This document shows positions 6,729-14,002 of a DNA stretch of 20,664 nucleotides, in pieces. Made by a program: the position numbers and the translations under genes. Numbering within the stretch: position 1 is the stretch's first letter; the number at the start of each line of letters is the position of its first letter. The notes beneath the pieces were generated by a model that worked only from the letters and a program-made list of their open reading frames with translations, was not told the origin of the DNA and did not search any database. The stretch comes from Bacteroidales bacterium UBA3623 (GTDB lineage: Bacteria > Bacteroidota > Bacteroidia > Bacteroidales > UBA932), in the NCBI GenBank assembly GCA_002373715.1, contig DFLI01000081.1:1-20664 (forward strand), in the 5' to 3' direction.

Positions 6729-6759
6729 TTGGACAATACTACTGTGTTTTCTATCTTTG
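6729..6759 (+). promoter_or_regulatory. Promoter of the TetR-type regulator gene
   Basis: TTGG at 6729-6732, a 19-base spacer, then TATCTTTG at 6752-6759, a perfect match to TAnnTTTG. The ATG follows at 6785, so the leader is about 20 bases and contains one arm of the 11-bp inverted repeat. Confidence 0.75.
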
Positions 6760-6784
6760 CACCGAACTGTTTCGGAACACAATT

Positions 6785-7720
6785 ATGGCAAGACCGGTTA
6801 CTGTAACAAAAGAAAGAATCCTTTCCGCAGCCCTTGATTTGGTGCGCTCCGGAGGGCCCTCGCTCCTGACGGCCAGAAACCTCTGCGCCCGCCTTGGCTG
6901 CGGCGCCAGTGCCATCTTCTCTTCTTTCGGATCCATCCAGGGTGTCCGTGATGCCGTCCGGGAGGAAGCGAGGGAACTGTACAGGAAGCGCGTAGGAGAA
7001 GGCTTTGCCCTCAACCCTCCGTTCAAGGGCTTCGGGATAGCCCTTATCTGGTTCGCCATGGACGAGCCGCAGCTGTTCTCCATGATTATGGAATCGAAGA
7101 TGCCGCCCACTTCTTATAAAGAGTACATCGATGCCTATGTCGGCTTTAAGACGGAGAGCCTTTCGGCCATCGCAGAGACCTTCGGCCTGCAAGTGGACGA
7201 GGCTGAAATGATTTATTATCAACTCGTTCTGGTGGCACTGGGGCTTGCCTCAACCTGCACCTGCGGCGGGAGCCAGTTAACCATCCCGCAGGTGAGTGAA
7301 ATCCTGGGTAAGAATGTCAGGGCCTTCCTGATGGTCATCCACGCCGGAAACGATGCGCGGGAAGGATTCGTCCCTAACGCCGGAGAGGGGCCTGCCGGTG
7401 AACTGGATTCCTATGTGATAATGCAGGCGCTCGTGGGGCAGAATCATCTGCTCCAGGGGCTTCGTGCCAAGCCCCGCTACATTCAGGATGAAGAATGGGC
7501 CGAATTGGAACGGATGCTCCGAAATTCATCAGACTTCAGGCCCGAATCTCTCCGGGAAACGCATAACGATCTGACAAAGGGCGATATCCGCACCTATATT
7601 CTCTCGCACCTGCAGTTCTCCGTATCGGAGCAGGCCATCCTGCTGGGAATTTCCCCTGCCTCCGTTACCAAAGCACGCCAGCGGCTCAAGGCAAAACTGG
7701 CTACCGCTTATCGGCCATGA
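6785..7720 (+). CDS. TetR/AcrR-type regulator with an additional C-terminal helix-turn-helix
   Basis: 311 residues. Residues 8-55 form a TetR-type DNA-binding domain (TKERILSAALDLVRSGG, then LTARNLCARLGCGASAIFSSF). A mid-region, roughly 75-180, resembles a TetR ligand-binding domain (GFGIALIWFAMDEPQLFSMIM). TetR proteins usually end near 190-220 residues. Here about 110 more follow, finishing with FSVSEQAILLGISPASVTKA (then RQRLKAKL) around 275-305, which looks like a second helix-turn-helix of the type found at the end of other Bacteroidota regulators. The ATG at 6785 is the first after the promoter; reading further upstream in frame would cross the promoter and the divergent operator. It is divergent from the barrel operon and probably controls it and itself. 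The last 20 bases overlap the phosphatase gene tail to tail and lie inside the 40-bp inverted repeat. Confidence 0.8.
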   Translation: MARPVTVTKERILSAALDLVRSGGPSLLTARNLCARLGCGASAIFSSFGSIQGVRDAVREEARELYRKRVGEGFALNPPFKGFGIALIWFAMDEPQLFSMIMESKMPPTSYKEYIDAYVGFKTESLSAIAETFGLQVDEAEMIYYQLVLVALGLASTCTCGGSQLTIPQVSEILGKNVRAFLMVIHAGNDAREGFVPNAGEGPAGELDSYVIMQALVGQNHLLQGLRAKPRYIQDEEWAELERMLRNSSDFRPESLRETHNDLTKGDIRTYILSHLQFSVSEQAILLGISPASVTKARQRLKAKLATAYRP

Positions 7721-7738
7721 TCCGCTCGAATTCGGCTT
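7699..7738 (-). repeat. 40-bp inverted repeat, left arm
   Basis: The reverse complement of this stretch equals 11205-11244 at 39 of 40 positions; the difference is C versus T (7728 and 11215). It encodes the last 11 residues and stop of the phosphatase on the minus strand, and the last codons of the regulator on the plus strand. The two arms enclose phosphatase, esterase and aldo/keto reductase (about 3.5 kb). Confidence 0.9.
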
Positions 7739-8429
7739 GGGCCAGGGCCATGTCTATCAGGAACTCTTGGGAGGTTTGTAACTTGGAGTAGCCGATGCTG
7801 GCCACTGGGCGGCTGGCGTCTACATCGCTCTGCCAGTGGCAGCCGGAGATGACGCGGCTAACGCCGGACTCCCAAGCCCGGGCGAAAACGGCCTCGGCTG
7901 CAGCGGGATTGATTTGGGCCATTACCATGGCGCAGGCCCAGGCACGGATAGTATGGCCGGAAGGGTAGGAGCCCTCCTTGGCCAGCCAATCGTCGTCCTG
8001 AGGGAAGATGGACGGTTCCTGGAAATAGGCAAAGGGCCTGATGCGGAAGTAGTGGGCCTTGGGCTTCACCCGGATGCCCTCGATAGTGGTGACCCCACGG
8101 GAGAGCACATTATAGATGGCGGGCGTATCGGCCTTTGAAATCTTAAGGCCGAAAGGCTCTGAGAGAATGACAATGGTGGTGTCCAGATTCCAGACAGCAT
8201 CCCTCACGGCCATGGCCAGGCGAAGGGAATCCTTCCGCTGCTGCTTGCCCCACATATAGCGGAGAATATCATAATCAAAGTCCGCGCTGGGATCCTGAGG
8301 CGGTGCGGGCAAAATCTGTACTACGTCGGGCAACTTATCCTGAGGGATATAGGGAACTGTGTCTTCCTGTGCAAAAGCGGCAGACCAGCACAGAAGGGCC
8401 GGCAGAATGAAAGTCAAAATCTTCTTCAT
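7701..8429 (-). CDS. Class A-type non-specific acid phosphatase (PAP2 superfamily), secreted
   Basis: 242 residues from the ATG at 8429, with a signal peptide ending AAFA before QED. The phosphatase signature is complete: K124-x6-R131-P132, then PSGH at 156-159 (in GSYPSGHT), then S191-R192-x5-H198-x3-D202. Histidines 159 and 198 are the expected catalytic pair of the vanadium haloperoxidase/PAP2 fold, and the sequence around them is typical of class A bacterial acid phosphatases (PhoC-like). It should remove phosphate from organic phosphomonoesters in the periplasm. It follows the esterase gene by 12 bases on the same strand and is probably co-transcribed. An in-frame TTG three codons earlier is possible but less likely. 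Its final 32 bases lie in the inverted repeat and overlap the regulator gene by 20 bases. Confidence 0.9.
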   Translation of the reverse strand: MKKILTFILPALLCWSAAFAQEDTVPYIPQDKLPDVVQILPAPPQDPSADFDYDILRYMWGKQQRKDSLRLAMAVRDAVWNLDTTIVILSEPFGLKISKADTPAIYNVLSRGVTTIEGIRVKPKAHYFRIRPFAYFQEPSIFPQDDDWLAKEGSYPSGHTIRAWACAMVMAQINPAAAEAVFARAWESGVSRVISGCHWQSDVDASRPVASIGYSKLQTSQEFLIDMALAQAEFERIMADKR

Positions 8430-8441
8430 GGTTTCCAATTA

Positions 8442-10160
8442 TTATAGGTAAGGCTGTAAAAATTCAGTAATGCGTTCTAAGTAGGTGTAACTGCCGGTGC
8501 CCGGGGCGGCTCCCAGCATAAAGCAGTGCGGGCGCAGGGCCAAGGTATGCAGTTCGGCCGATATGCCCATGGCGCGCAGTTTCTCCCACACTTTCACAGA
8601 GTTCATAGCGGCCCAGCCGTCGGCATCACCGTGAACCATGAGCATGGGGGCGGTGTCCAGGTCAAAGCTGAACTCGGGCGCTAATACGGCAGAATCTTCA
8701 TTACCACCGCCCGTGTTCTCCTCTTCCAGGCCGTCGGTGAGGGCATAGGCGGGATAGATGCCAATACCCCACTGAACGGTACACGGCAGTTTGTCAATGC
8801 TGTCAATGGGCCAGTAGGAGCGGTGTCGGGAGGAGGTTACGCCCATAAGAGTCAGATGTCCACCAGCCGATGAACCCATAATACCAATGCGGCCCGGGTC
8901 CAGACCATATTCGACCGCCTTGCTGCGAACAACGCGCACGGCCCGCTGCAAATCCTGCCAGGCCGATGTATGTTTGGCCAGTTTCTCGGGACGGGGCGTA
9001 CGGTAACGCATGGTAACTACCGTGATGCCCTTCGAATTGAGGTAGCGGCGGGCGGGGGTCACTTCAAAACTTTCAGGGCCGTTTCCTTCATAGGAGCCAC
9101 CGGAGTAAATGATCTGAATGGCTCCGGTCTTGCGCTCCTTGGGGAAGTGCCACTCAATGTAAGGTGTGCCCTGGTTTTCCTGCACATCCGGCATCTTGCC
9201 TTCGGGCCAGATGTCTTCCTTGATATACTCGCTGCGGTCCTTGTCCTCCATGTACCGGTCACTAATGTTCACGCCCGGCTGCAGGGGGCCCAGGAAGCCC
9301 ATTTGCGTCATGAATTCCACTCCCCGCTCGAAGCCAAAGGCGCCGTGGCCCTTATCCGGGTACAGGTGAAGCTCGGCCGGAATACCCATGCGGCGCAACT
9401 GGCGGTATACCAGCGTGGAGCCGGTGGGAGTATAGGGATCCCGCTCTCCATGATGCAGGCTCATGGGGCAGGTCTTTTCGTCAAAACGGAACACTTTACT
9501 AAGCTGAACGTCCGGTCCGTATCCTTCCCGGGTGGCCTGGGTGCCGGATTCTCCATCTGTAGTGGCATAAGCCGGCGCATTCACTACAGCCCAGTTGATG
9601 TGGCAGGGAATATCGTCCACCTGGTCAATGGGAGCATAAGCAGGCGTTTGGGAACTGGTGGCCAGCAGAAGTGCCAGGTGGGAGCCGGCCGACATGGAAA
9701 TCACTCCAATTTTCTCCGGGTCAAAGCCCCGCTTGGCCGCCTCCCGGCGAACCATTCTTACGGCCCGTTGGCCATCTTCCCAGGCCGTCTGGTAGATGGG
9801 AAGACCCACGGGACGGGGAGTGCGGTAAACAAAGTTGACGCACTGGACGCCCAGCTTGGTAAGCTCTTTGTGCCACATCTCAATGAGCCCCACGTCGCAG
9901 CAAACCTCGTAGCTGCCACCGGAGATGAGAATCATGCAGGCTCCGTTGGGGTTTTCCGGCTTTTCAAACCATTCCAAATAGGGAATCCGGTGTTTGTCGG
10001 GCTTGAACCCCTGGACCTCGGACTCATTGGTCATGGCTGCAATCTGATGAGACTGCGTGTCCGGCATTTTGCCCTTCGGCCACAGCGGGACGCGTTCCTG
10101 CGCGCCCAGCAGGGTGCTTACCAAAAGGACAGTGGTTAGTAAAGAAATGAAGCGTTTCAT
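8442..10160 (-). CDS. Tandem alpha/beta-hydrolase (two esterase domains), secreted
   Basis: 572 residues with a signal peptide (cleavage near GA/QE at 20-21) and two complete alpha/beta-hydrolase domains from internal duplication. Both halves start with a WPxGKMPD motif (27-34 and 318-325) and share YRTPRP and AWxDxQRAVRxVR. Domain 1 has nucleophile S157 (SMSAG), D241 and H272; domain 2 has S431 (GSSAG), with D512 or D514, and H545. Both triads appear intact. The fold and motifs resemble acetyl-xylan esterase/BD-FAE-like enzymes that deacylate plant polysaccharides or their fragments. It is first in a two-gene unit with the acid phosphatase, with a -7 box TATCTTTG just upstream of the ATG. 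The substrate of either domain is inferred only at family level. Confidence 0.85.
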   Translation of the reverse strand: MKRFISLLTTVLLVSTLLGAQERVPLWPKGKMPDTQSHQIAAMTNESEVQGFKPDKHRIPYLEWFEKPENPNGACMILISGGSYEVCCDVGLIEMWHKELTKLGVQCVNFVYRTPRPVGLPIYQTAWEDGQRAVRMVRREAAKRGFDPEKIGVISMSAGSHLALLLATSSQTPAYAPIDQVDDIPCHINWAVVNAPAYATTDGESGTQATREGYGPDVQLSKVFRFDEKTCPMSLHHGERDPYTPTGSTLVYRQLRRMGIPAELHLYPDKGHGAFGFERGVEFMTQMGFLGPLQPGVNISDRYMEDKDRSEYIKEDIWPEGKMPDVQENQGTPYIEWHFPKERKTGAIQIIYSGGSYEGNGPESFEVTPARRYLNSKGITVVTMRYRTPRPEKLAKHTSAWQDLQRAVRVVRSKAVEYGLDPGRIGIMGSSAGGHLTLMGVTSSRHRSYWPIDSIDKLPCTVQWGIGIYPAYALTDGLEEENTGGGNEDSAVLAPEFSFDLDTAPMLMVHGDADGWAAMNSVKVWEKLRAMGISAELHTLALRPHCFMLGAAPGTGSYTYLERITEFLQPYL

Positions 10161-10164
10161 ATCT

Positions 10165-10172
10165 CAAAGATA
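10165..10172 (-). promoter_or_regulatory. -7 box of the esterase-phosphatase unit
   Basis: On the minus strand TATCTTTG fits TAnnTTTG exactly but lies only four bases from the ATG at 10160. A transcript from it would have almost no leader. No clear -33 TTTG lies 19 bases upstream. Confidence 0.5.
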
Positions 10173-10193
10173 GAAAATGTTTGGCAAAAAATG

Positions 10194-10201
10194 TATATTT
10201 G
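10194..10201 (+). promoter_or_regulatory. -7 box of the aldo/keto reductase gene
   Basis: TATATTTG fits TAnnTTTG exactly, only three bases before the ATG at 10205. Initiation a few bases downstream would fall on or near the start codon, which predicts a leaderless or near-leaderless mRNA. The whole divergent spacer is only 44 bases. Confidence 0.5.
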
Positions 10202-10204
10202 TGC

Positions 10205-11206
10205 ATGATTAATCCCGTATACTCCCCTGTATCAGACCGTTACACCAACGGTATCCGCTACCGCAGATGCGGCCGCAGCGGCATTCAGATTCCTGAAATC
10301 GCCCTGGGCCTGTGGCACAACTTCGGAGACGTGAACCCTCTTACCAACTCCTTCGAGATGGCTCACTACGCCTTCGACCATGGCATTGTGCACTTTGACC
10401 TGGCCAACAATTACGGTCCCAGTTACGGATCGGCCGAAGAGACCTTTGGCCAAATCATGAAGAAGTCTTTCGCGCCCTATAGGGACGAACTGTTCATCTC
10501 TTCCAAGGCTGGTTACGACATGTGGCCCGGCCCCTATGGCGAATGGGGGTCCCGCAAGTATCTGATCTCCAGTCTCAATCAGAGCCTTAAACGGATGAAT
10601 CTGGAGTATGTGGACCTGTTCTATTCCCACCGCTTCGACCCCAACACCCCGCTGGAAGAAACCATGCAGGCGCTGGTAGATATCGTACGTATGGGAAAGG
10701 CTCTCTACGTGGGCATCTCCAACTACCCTGCAAAAGCGGCCGCCTTTGCCTACAAATACCTCCGGGACCGGGACGTTCCCTGTCTCCTGCATCAGTGCCG
10801 TTACAATATCCTTAACCGGGAGCCGGAGACCGAAGGCTTGCTGGACCAGGCGCAGGAAAACGGGGTGGGCTTCATTGCCTTCTCCCCTCTGGCGCAAGGC
10901 CTCCTGACAGGCCGATACCTGGACGGCATTCCGGCCGATTCCCGCATGGCCCAGGAGCGCTTCCTCAAATCATCGGCCCTTACGCCCCAACTTCATGCCT
11001 CCCTTCTGAAACTGAACGAAATTGCTGCCCGCCGCGGGCAAACCCTGGCCGAAATGGCCCTGGCCTGGTGCCTCAAAGACAGCAAGGTAACCAGCGTCAT
11101 TATAGGAGCCAGCAAGGTGAGTCAGATTGAGGACGATTTCAAAGCCTTGGAAAACATATCCTTCTCCCCAGAAGAACTGGCAGAAATAGATGCACTTGTG
11201 GTCTAA
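10205..11206 (+). CDS. Aldo/keto reductase, L-glyceraldehyde 3-phosphate reductase (YghZ/Gpr)-like
   Basis: 333 residues of the aldo/keto reductase TIM-barrel family. The catalytic tetrad is D65, Y70 (HFDLANNYG), K101 (SSKAGYDMWPGPYG) and H142 (LFYSHR). The early motif YRRCGRSG and GLWHNFGDVNPL match the subgroup that includes E. coli YghZ, an NADPH-dependent L-glyceraldehyde 3-phosphate reductase thought to detoxify aldehydes. I use the ATG at 10205 because MINPVYSPVSDRYTNGIRYR resembles the usual start of the subgroup; the reading frame is open upstream to a TTG at 10181, inside the divergent promoter region. Cytoplasmic. Its stop codon TAA takes its last two bases from the 40-bp inverted repeat. 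It shares the terminator at 11251-11284. Exact physiological substrate is inference. Confidence 0.9.
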   Translation: MINPVYSPVSDRYTNGIRYRRCGRSGIQIPEIALGLWHNFGDVNPLTNSFEMAHYAFDHGIVHFDLANNYGPSYGSAEETFGQIMKKSFAPYRDELFISSKAGYDMWPGPYGEWGSRKYLISSLNQSLKRMNLEYVDLFYSHRFDPNTPLEETMQALVDIVRMGKALYVGISNYPAKAAAFAYKYLRDRDVPCLLHQCRYNILNREPETEGLLDQAQENGVGFIAFSPLAQGLLTGRYLDGIPADSRMAQERFLKSSALTPQLHASLLKLNEIAARRGQTLAEMALAWCLKDSKVTSVIIGASKVSQIEDDFKALENISFSPEELAEIDALVV

Positions 11207-11244
11207 GCCGAATTTGAGCGGATCATGGCCGATAAGCGGTAGCC
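11205..11244 (+). repeat. 40-bp inverted repeat, right arm (copy of the phosphatase gene end)
   Basis: Carries a second copy of the codons for the last 11 residues and stop of the acid phosphatase (ending MADKR), now on the plus strand directly after the aldo/keto reductase and in front of a strong terminator. There is one base difference from 7699-7738, which is synonymous (TTT versus TTC, Phe). Confidence 0.9.
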
Positions 11245-11250
11245 CATCCA

Positions 11251-11284
11251 CAAAAAAAGAGACCCGTGAAGGTCTCTTTTTTTG
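11251..11284. terminator. Strong bidirectional terminator
   Basis: A 14-bp stem (11251-11264 with 11271-11284) with A7 on one side, T7 on the other and a six-base loop. It ends the aldo/keto reductase transcript on the plus strand. On the minus strand it follows the tRNA fragment and fucosidase. Its position next to a tRNA 3' end is the same as at 23-52 and 18460-18488. Confidence 0.9.
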
Positions 11285-11315
11285 TGCCTCGGGCGGGAAT
11301 CGAACCCGCACGAGG
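11285..11315 (-). pseudogene. tRNA 3' fragment (T arm and acceptor strand) without a body
   Basis: On the minus strand CCTCGT is followed by a full T arm (GCGGG, TTCGATT, CCCGC), the acceptor strand CCGAGGC and discriminator A. The bases from GTTCGATT onward are identical to 1-21. The rest of the tRNA is missing because the fucosidase stop codon (11318-11316) directly abuts the fragment. It is a truncated tRNA, or a regenerated tRNA end at an insertion point. CCTCGT before the T stem could be the remnant of a long variable arm. Confidence 0.7.
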
Positions 11316-12683
11316 TTATTCGTTGAAGCTGATGACCTGGCCGGAGCCTTCGTAGAGGGTGCAAGGGGTCTCCAGTTCTACGGCCAGAACCGTCATGCGG
11401 GGGTCCAGCACATTAGCCGGAACGTGAATGTAATACACACCCGGCGTCTGGCTCCAGTCAATATCGTTGTACTGTTTCCAAGTCAGCGTTTCGCCACTGC
11501 CCACCACCCGCACATTCTTCACGCGGGATTTGAGGCCCTTGATTTCCAAGGACTCATTGGGGGCATACGGGAAGTACAGATAAAGGATATCACCCGCCTG
11601 GTTCAGCGTGGTATAGGCCTGCACGTGCCCGGCGGGAATGCCGGCTCGGGTGGGATAGACGGCCTCGGCATGCTTTGTTGTCCATCGGCCCAATTCCTTT
11701 AAGATATCCACCTCTTCCTGGGGGATGGTGCCGTCGGCGCGGGGGCCGATATCCAGCAGCAGATTGCCGCCCAGCGACATGCAGTCCACCAGCATGCGAA
11801 GGATGGTATCGGGGCTCTTGAAGTCTGTGTCCTTCTTGCGGAAGCCCCAGGAGTCGTTGATGGTCATGCAGGTTTCCCACCAGCGGGATTCGGGCTTTAC
11901 AACGGGAACGCCCAGTTCGGGGGTGTCGTAGTCTCCGCTACCGGCTATACGGGAATTGATGATGATGTCCGGATTGCAGTCCCGCAACTGGCGCACGATG
12001 CCGGGGGCATCCCACTCCTCGGAAGAGAACTCCCAGTCTCCGTCAAACCACAGCAGGTCCGGATGATAGGCCTGGCACAATTCTCCCAGCTGGGCGCTGT
12101 TAAAGGCTAAGAAATGCTTCCAGCGTTCCGGCTCTTTGTGAATGTCATAACGGGCGGGGCCGGCCCGGAACACGTTGGGATAATCTTCGCGGGGCCAGTC
12201 TATGAGGGAATAGTAAAGGCCCAGTTTAAGGCCTCCTTGCTTACGCACTTCCTCCACGAAAGGAGTAAGGACATCCCTTCCGGCGGCCGATGTTTTGACA
12301 GCACTCACCTCTCCGGCCTTGGTGTCCCAGAGGGCAAAGCCGTCGTGATGTTTGGAGGTGATAACGGTGTATTTGGCACCGCTCTCGCGGATAAGTTGCA
12401 CCCAATCGGCGGGGTTATAGGCCGATGCCGTAAAATCCGCCTCCTGGGCAAAATAGTCTTCCATGCTCACCGCCCCGTTATGGAAAGCCCAGCTTTCCGA
12501 CCAGTCTCCCCTGGAATAGATACCCCAGTGGATAAAGATGCCCAGCTTGGCCTGGGAGAACCATTCCATACGAGCCTCCTTGGCCTCGTCTACAGGATTG
12601 GGGCCACAGGGGCCCTGTACGCGGGAGCCGCAGGAACAGGCTGCCAGGGCACCCAGGAGCAGGAAGAGGTGTTTTACTTGCAT
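11316..12683 (-). CDS. GH29 alpha-L-fucosidase, lipoprotein
   Basis: 455 residues from the ATG at 12683. The lipoprotein signal has lipobox LAAC at 13-16. No acidic export signal follows the cysteine (CSCGSRV), which would favour retention on the periplasmic side. GH29 signatures include KLGIFIHWGIYS (46-57), KHHDGFALWDT (111-121) and LLWFDGDW, in which D214 is the expected catalytic nucleophile. A small C-terminal beta domain begins near residue 360. It removes alpha-linked fucose from glycans. Its start codon lies inside the end of the CyuA-like gene (10-base overlap), so translation is coupled. The longer open frame upstream of 12683 is the CyuA gene read in another frame. The stop codon touches a tRNA fragment, which suggests that the gene end marks a junction. 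Confidence 0.9.
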   Translation of the reverse strand: MQVKHLFLLLGALAACSCGSRVQGPCGPNPVDEAKEARMEWFSQAKLGIFIHWGIYSRGDWSESWAFHNGAVSMEDYFAQEADFTASAYNPADWVQLIRESGAKYTVITSKHHDGFALWDTKAGEVSAVKTSAAGRDVLTPFVEEVRKQGGLKLGLYYSLIDWPREDYPNVFRAGPARYDIHKEPERWKHFLAFNSAQLGELCQAYHPDLLWFDGDWEFSSEEWDAPGIVRQLRDCNPDIIINSRIAGSGDYDTPELGVPVVKPESRWWETCMTINDSWGFRKKDTDFKSPDTILRMLVDCMSLGGNLLLDIGPRADGTIPQEEVDILKELGRWTTKHAEAVYPTRAGIPAGHVQAYTTLNQAGDILYLYFPYAPNESLEIKGLKSRVKNVRVVGSGETLTWKQYNDIDWSQTPGVYYIHVPANVLDPRMTVLAVELETPCTLYEGSGQVISFNE

Positions 12684-14002
12684 AACATAATGTCCAGAAT
12701 CATCCGGTCTGTGGTTTTCATGCCGGCGCTTCCAATGGCGCCGATGTTGCGGATGGTCTTCTCTACGTCGTCTTCGATGATACCGTCCGTGGAAGGGATG
12801 CAGGTGCCTCTGAGGGCCAGCACGGCACTTTGTACGGCGCAGGAAACGCCGCTGGCCACCTTCATGGCGCAGCCCACCTTGGCGCCGTCGCACACCATGC
12901 CGGTAATATTGCCGGCCATGTTCTTGATGGCGGCACAAACTTGTTCATAGCCTCCGCCCTGCAGGTACACAATACCGCAGGCAGAGCCCGTAGAGGCTAC
13001 TACGCAGCCGCACAGAGCACTTAACTTGCCCAGATAGTGTTTGATATGGATGGCCACCAGGTTGCTCAGGATAAGGGCCCGGGCCAGGCGTTCATCATCC
13101 ACCTTATACTTAAGGGCATAGGCAATGACAGGCATACTCACGGTAATGCCCTGGTTGCCACTGCCGCTGTTACTCATGGCGGGGAGGGTACAGCCGGCCA
13201 TGCGGGCATCCGACGCGGCGGCTGTAAGCCCCATGGCATAACTCATAAAGTCGTCTCCGAACACCTCTTTCTGGTTTTCCCGGATGGTCTTTCCCACCTG
13301 CAGGCCATACTCCCCTTCCAAGCCTTCCATGGCCAGGGCATAGTTGTACTTGCGGTCTTCCAGGATAAAGGCAATGTCTTCATAGCGCGCCTCACGGACG
13401 AAATCTACGATCTCCCGCACAGTGAGGGCGTAAGCCTCCGTGGAACGCTCTTTGGCGGCTGCACCCGACTCAGAACTTACCAGAATCTTATCGGCAAAAC
13501 TGGTTTCTACAATGCGGTCGTGGTCGTCCTCAATGATTGCGTAGGCGTGAGGGTCTACCTCGGCGCTGGCTATGCCACCGCCTTCCACTGCCACCGTGGC
13601 TTTCACATAGAGGAGACGGTCTGTATCGGCCACGCTCACCTTCACTTTCTTACCGGCCACCAGCTCTTTGGCGCGGGCCACCGCTTCCGGGGTAAGGGCC
13701 GATAAAGCCTCCAACCCACGGGAAGAGTCCCCGCAAACGGCACCCAGGGCCGCCGCCACAGGAAGGCCCACCATACCGGTGCCGGGGATTCCCACACCCA
13801 TGCCATTTTTAAGGATGTTGGCGCTCACGGAGATTTCCAGGTGGAAATGGGCCTTCAGGCGCCAGCCCTTGGGGCAGGAGCAGTTTTCGCTGATAATCTC
13901 CGTGGCTTTGGCCACCGCCAACGCTACGGCGATGGGCTCGGTACAGCCCAGGGCGGGTTTTACTTCCCGCTTGATGAGGGCTATGATTTCTTCATCCGTC
14001 AT
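12674..14002 (-). CDS. cyuA: L-cysteine desulfidase / serine dehydratase alpha-like protein (UPF0597, CyuA/YhaM family)
   Basis: 442 residues beginning EIIALIKREVKPALGCTEPI, the standard N-terminus of the UPF0597 group. Further conserved features are SNSGSGNQG at 277-285 and the cysteine-rich stretch CGCVVASTGSAC at 331-342. GMVCDGAKVGCAMKV at 368-382 corresponds to the iron-sulfur-binding part of bacterial serine dehydratases. Members such as E. coli CyuA break L-cysteine to pyruvate, ammonia and sulfide with a 4Fe-4S cluster. Related proteins act on serine, so substrate choice is inferred. Cytoplasmic. It overlaps DsbD by four bases (ATGA) and the fucosidase by ten. Being placed next to DsbD suggests thiol and sulfide metabolism is the common theme. 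Confidence 0.8.
   Translation of the reverse strand: MTDEEIIALIKREVKPALGCTEPIAVALAVAKATEIISENCSCPKGWRLKAHFHLEISVSANILKNGMGVGIPGTGMVGLPVAAALGAVCGDSSRGLEALSALTPEAVARAKELVAGKKVKVSVADTDRLLYVKATVAVEGGGIASAEVDPHAYAIIEDDHDRIVETSFADKILVSSESGAAAKERSTEAYALTVREIVDFVREARYEDIAFILEDRKYNYALAMEGLEGEYGLQVGKTIRENQKEVFGDDFMSYAMGLTAAASDARMAGCTLPAMSNSGSGNQGITVSMPVIAYALKYKVDDERLARALILSNLVAIHIKHYLGKLSALCGCVVASTGSACGIVYLQGGGYEQVCAAIKNMAGNITGMVCDGAKVGCAMKVASGVSCAVQSAVLALRGTCIPSTDGIIEDDVEKTIRNIGAIGSAGMKTTDRMILDIMLCK

Larger units (their letters stand above)
6623..6780. promoter_or_regulatory. Divergent operator region with two inverted-repeat pairs
   Basis: GTGTTCCGAAA (6662-6672) and TTTCGGAACAC (6770-6780) are perfect 11-bp inverse copies. 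The first lies just upstream of the -7 box of the barrel promoter. The second lies between the -7 box and the ATG of the regulator and is itself part of CCGAA-CTGT-TTCGG. A second perfect pair is TTTGTCCATAT (6623-6633) and ATATGGACAAA (6682-6692). The core TGGACAA recurs at 6686, 6697 and 6730, and inverted at 6624-6630. The placement over both transcription starts fits a TetR-type protein controlling both directions. Confidence 0.6.

Noticed and set aside
6621..6782. Longer start for the barrel gene at 6782
   Set aside because: It would include the promoter and operators in the coding region and hide the signal peptide.
8970..10139. 389-codon plus-strand frame opposite the esterase
   Set aside because: The esterase on the minus strand has two full catalytic triads and a signal peptide; the opposing frame is a by-product of its codon use.
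12684..12938. N-terminal extension of the fucosidase to 12938
   Set aside because: Those residues are the CyuA-like gene read in another frame; the lipoprotein signal begins at 12683.
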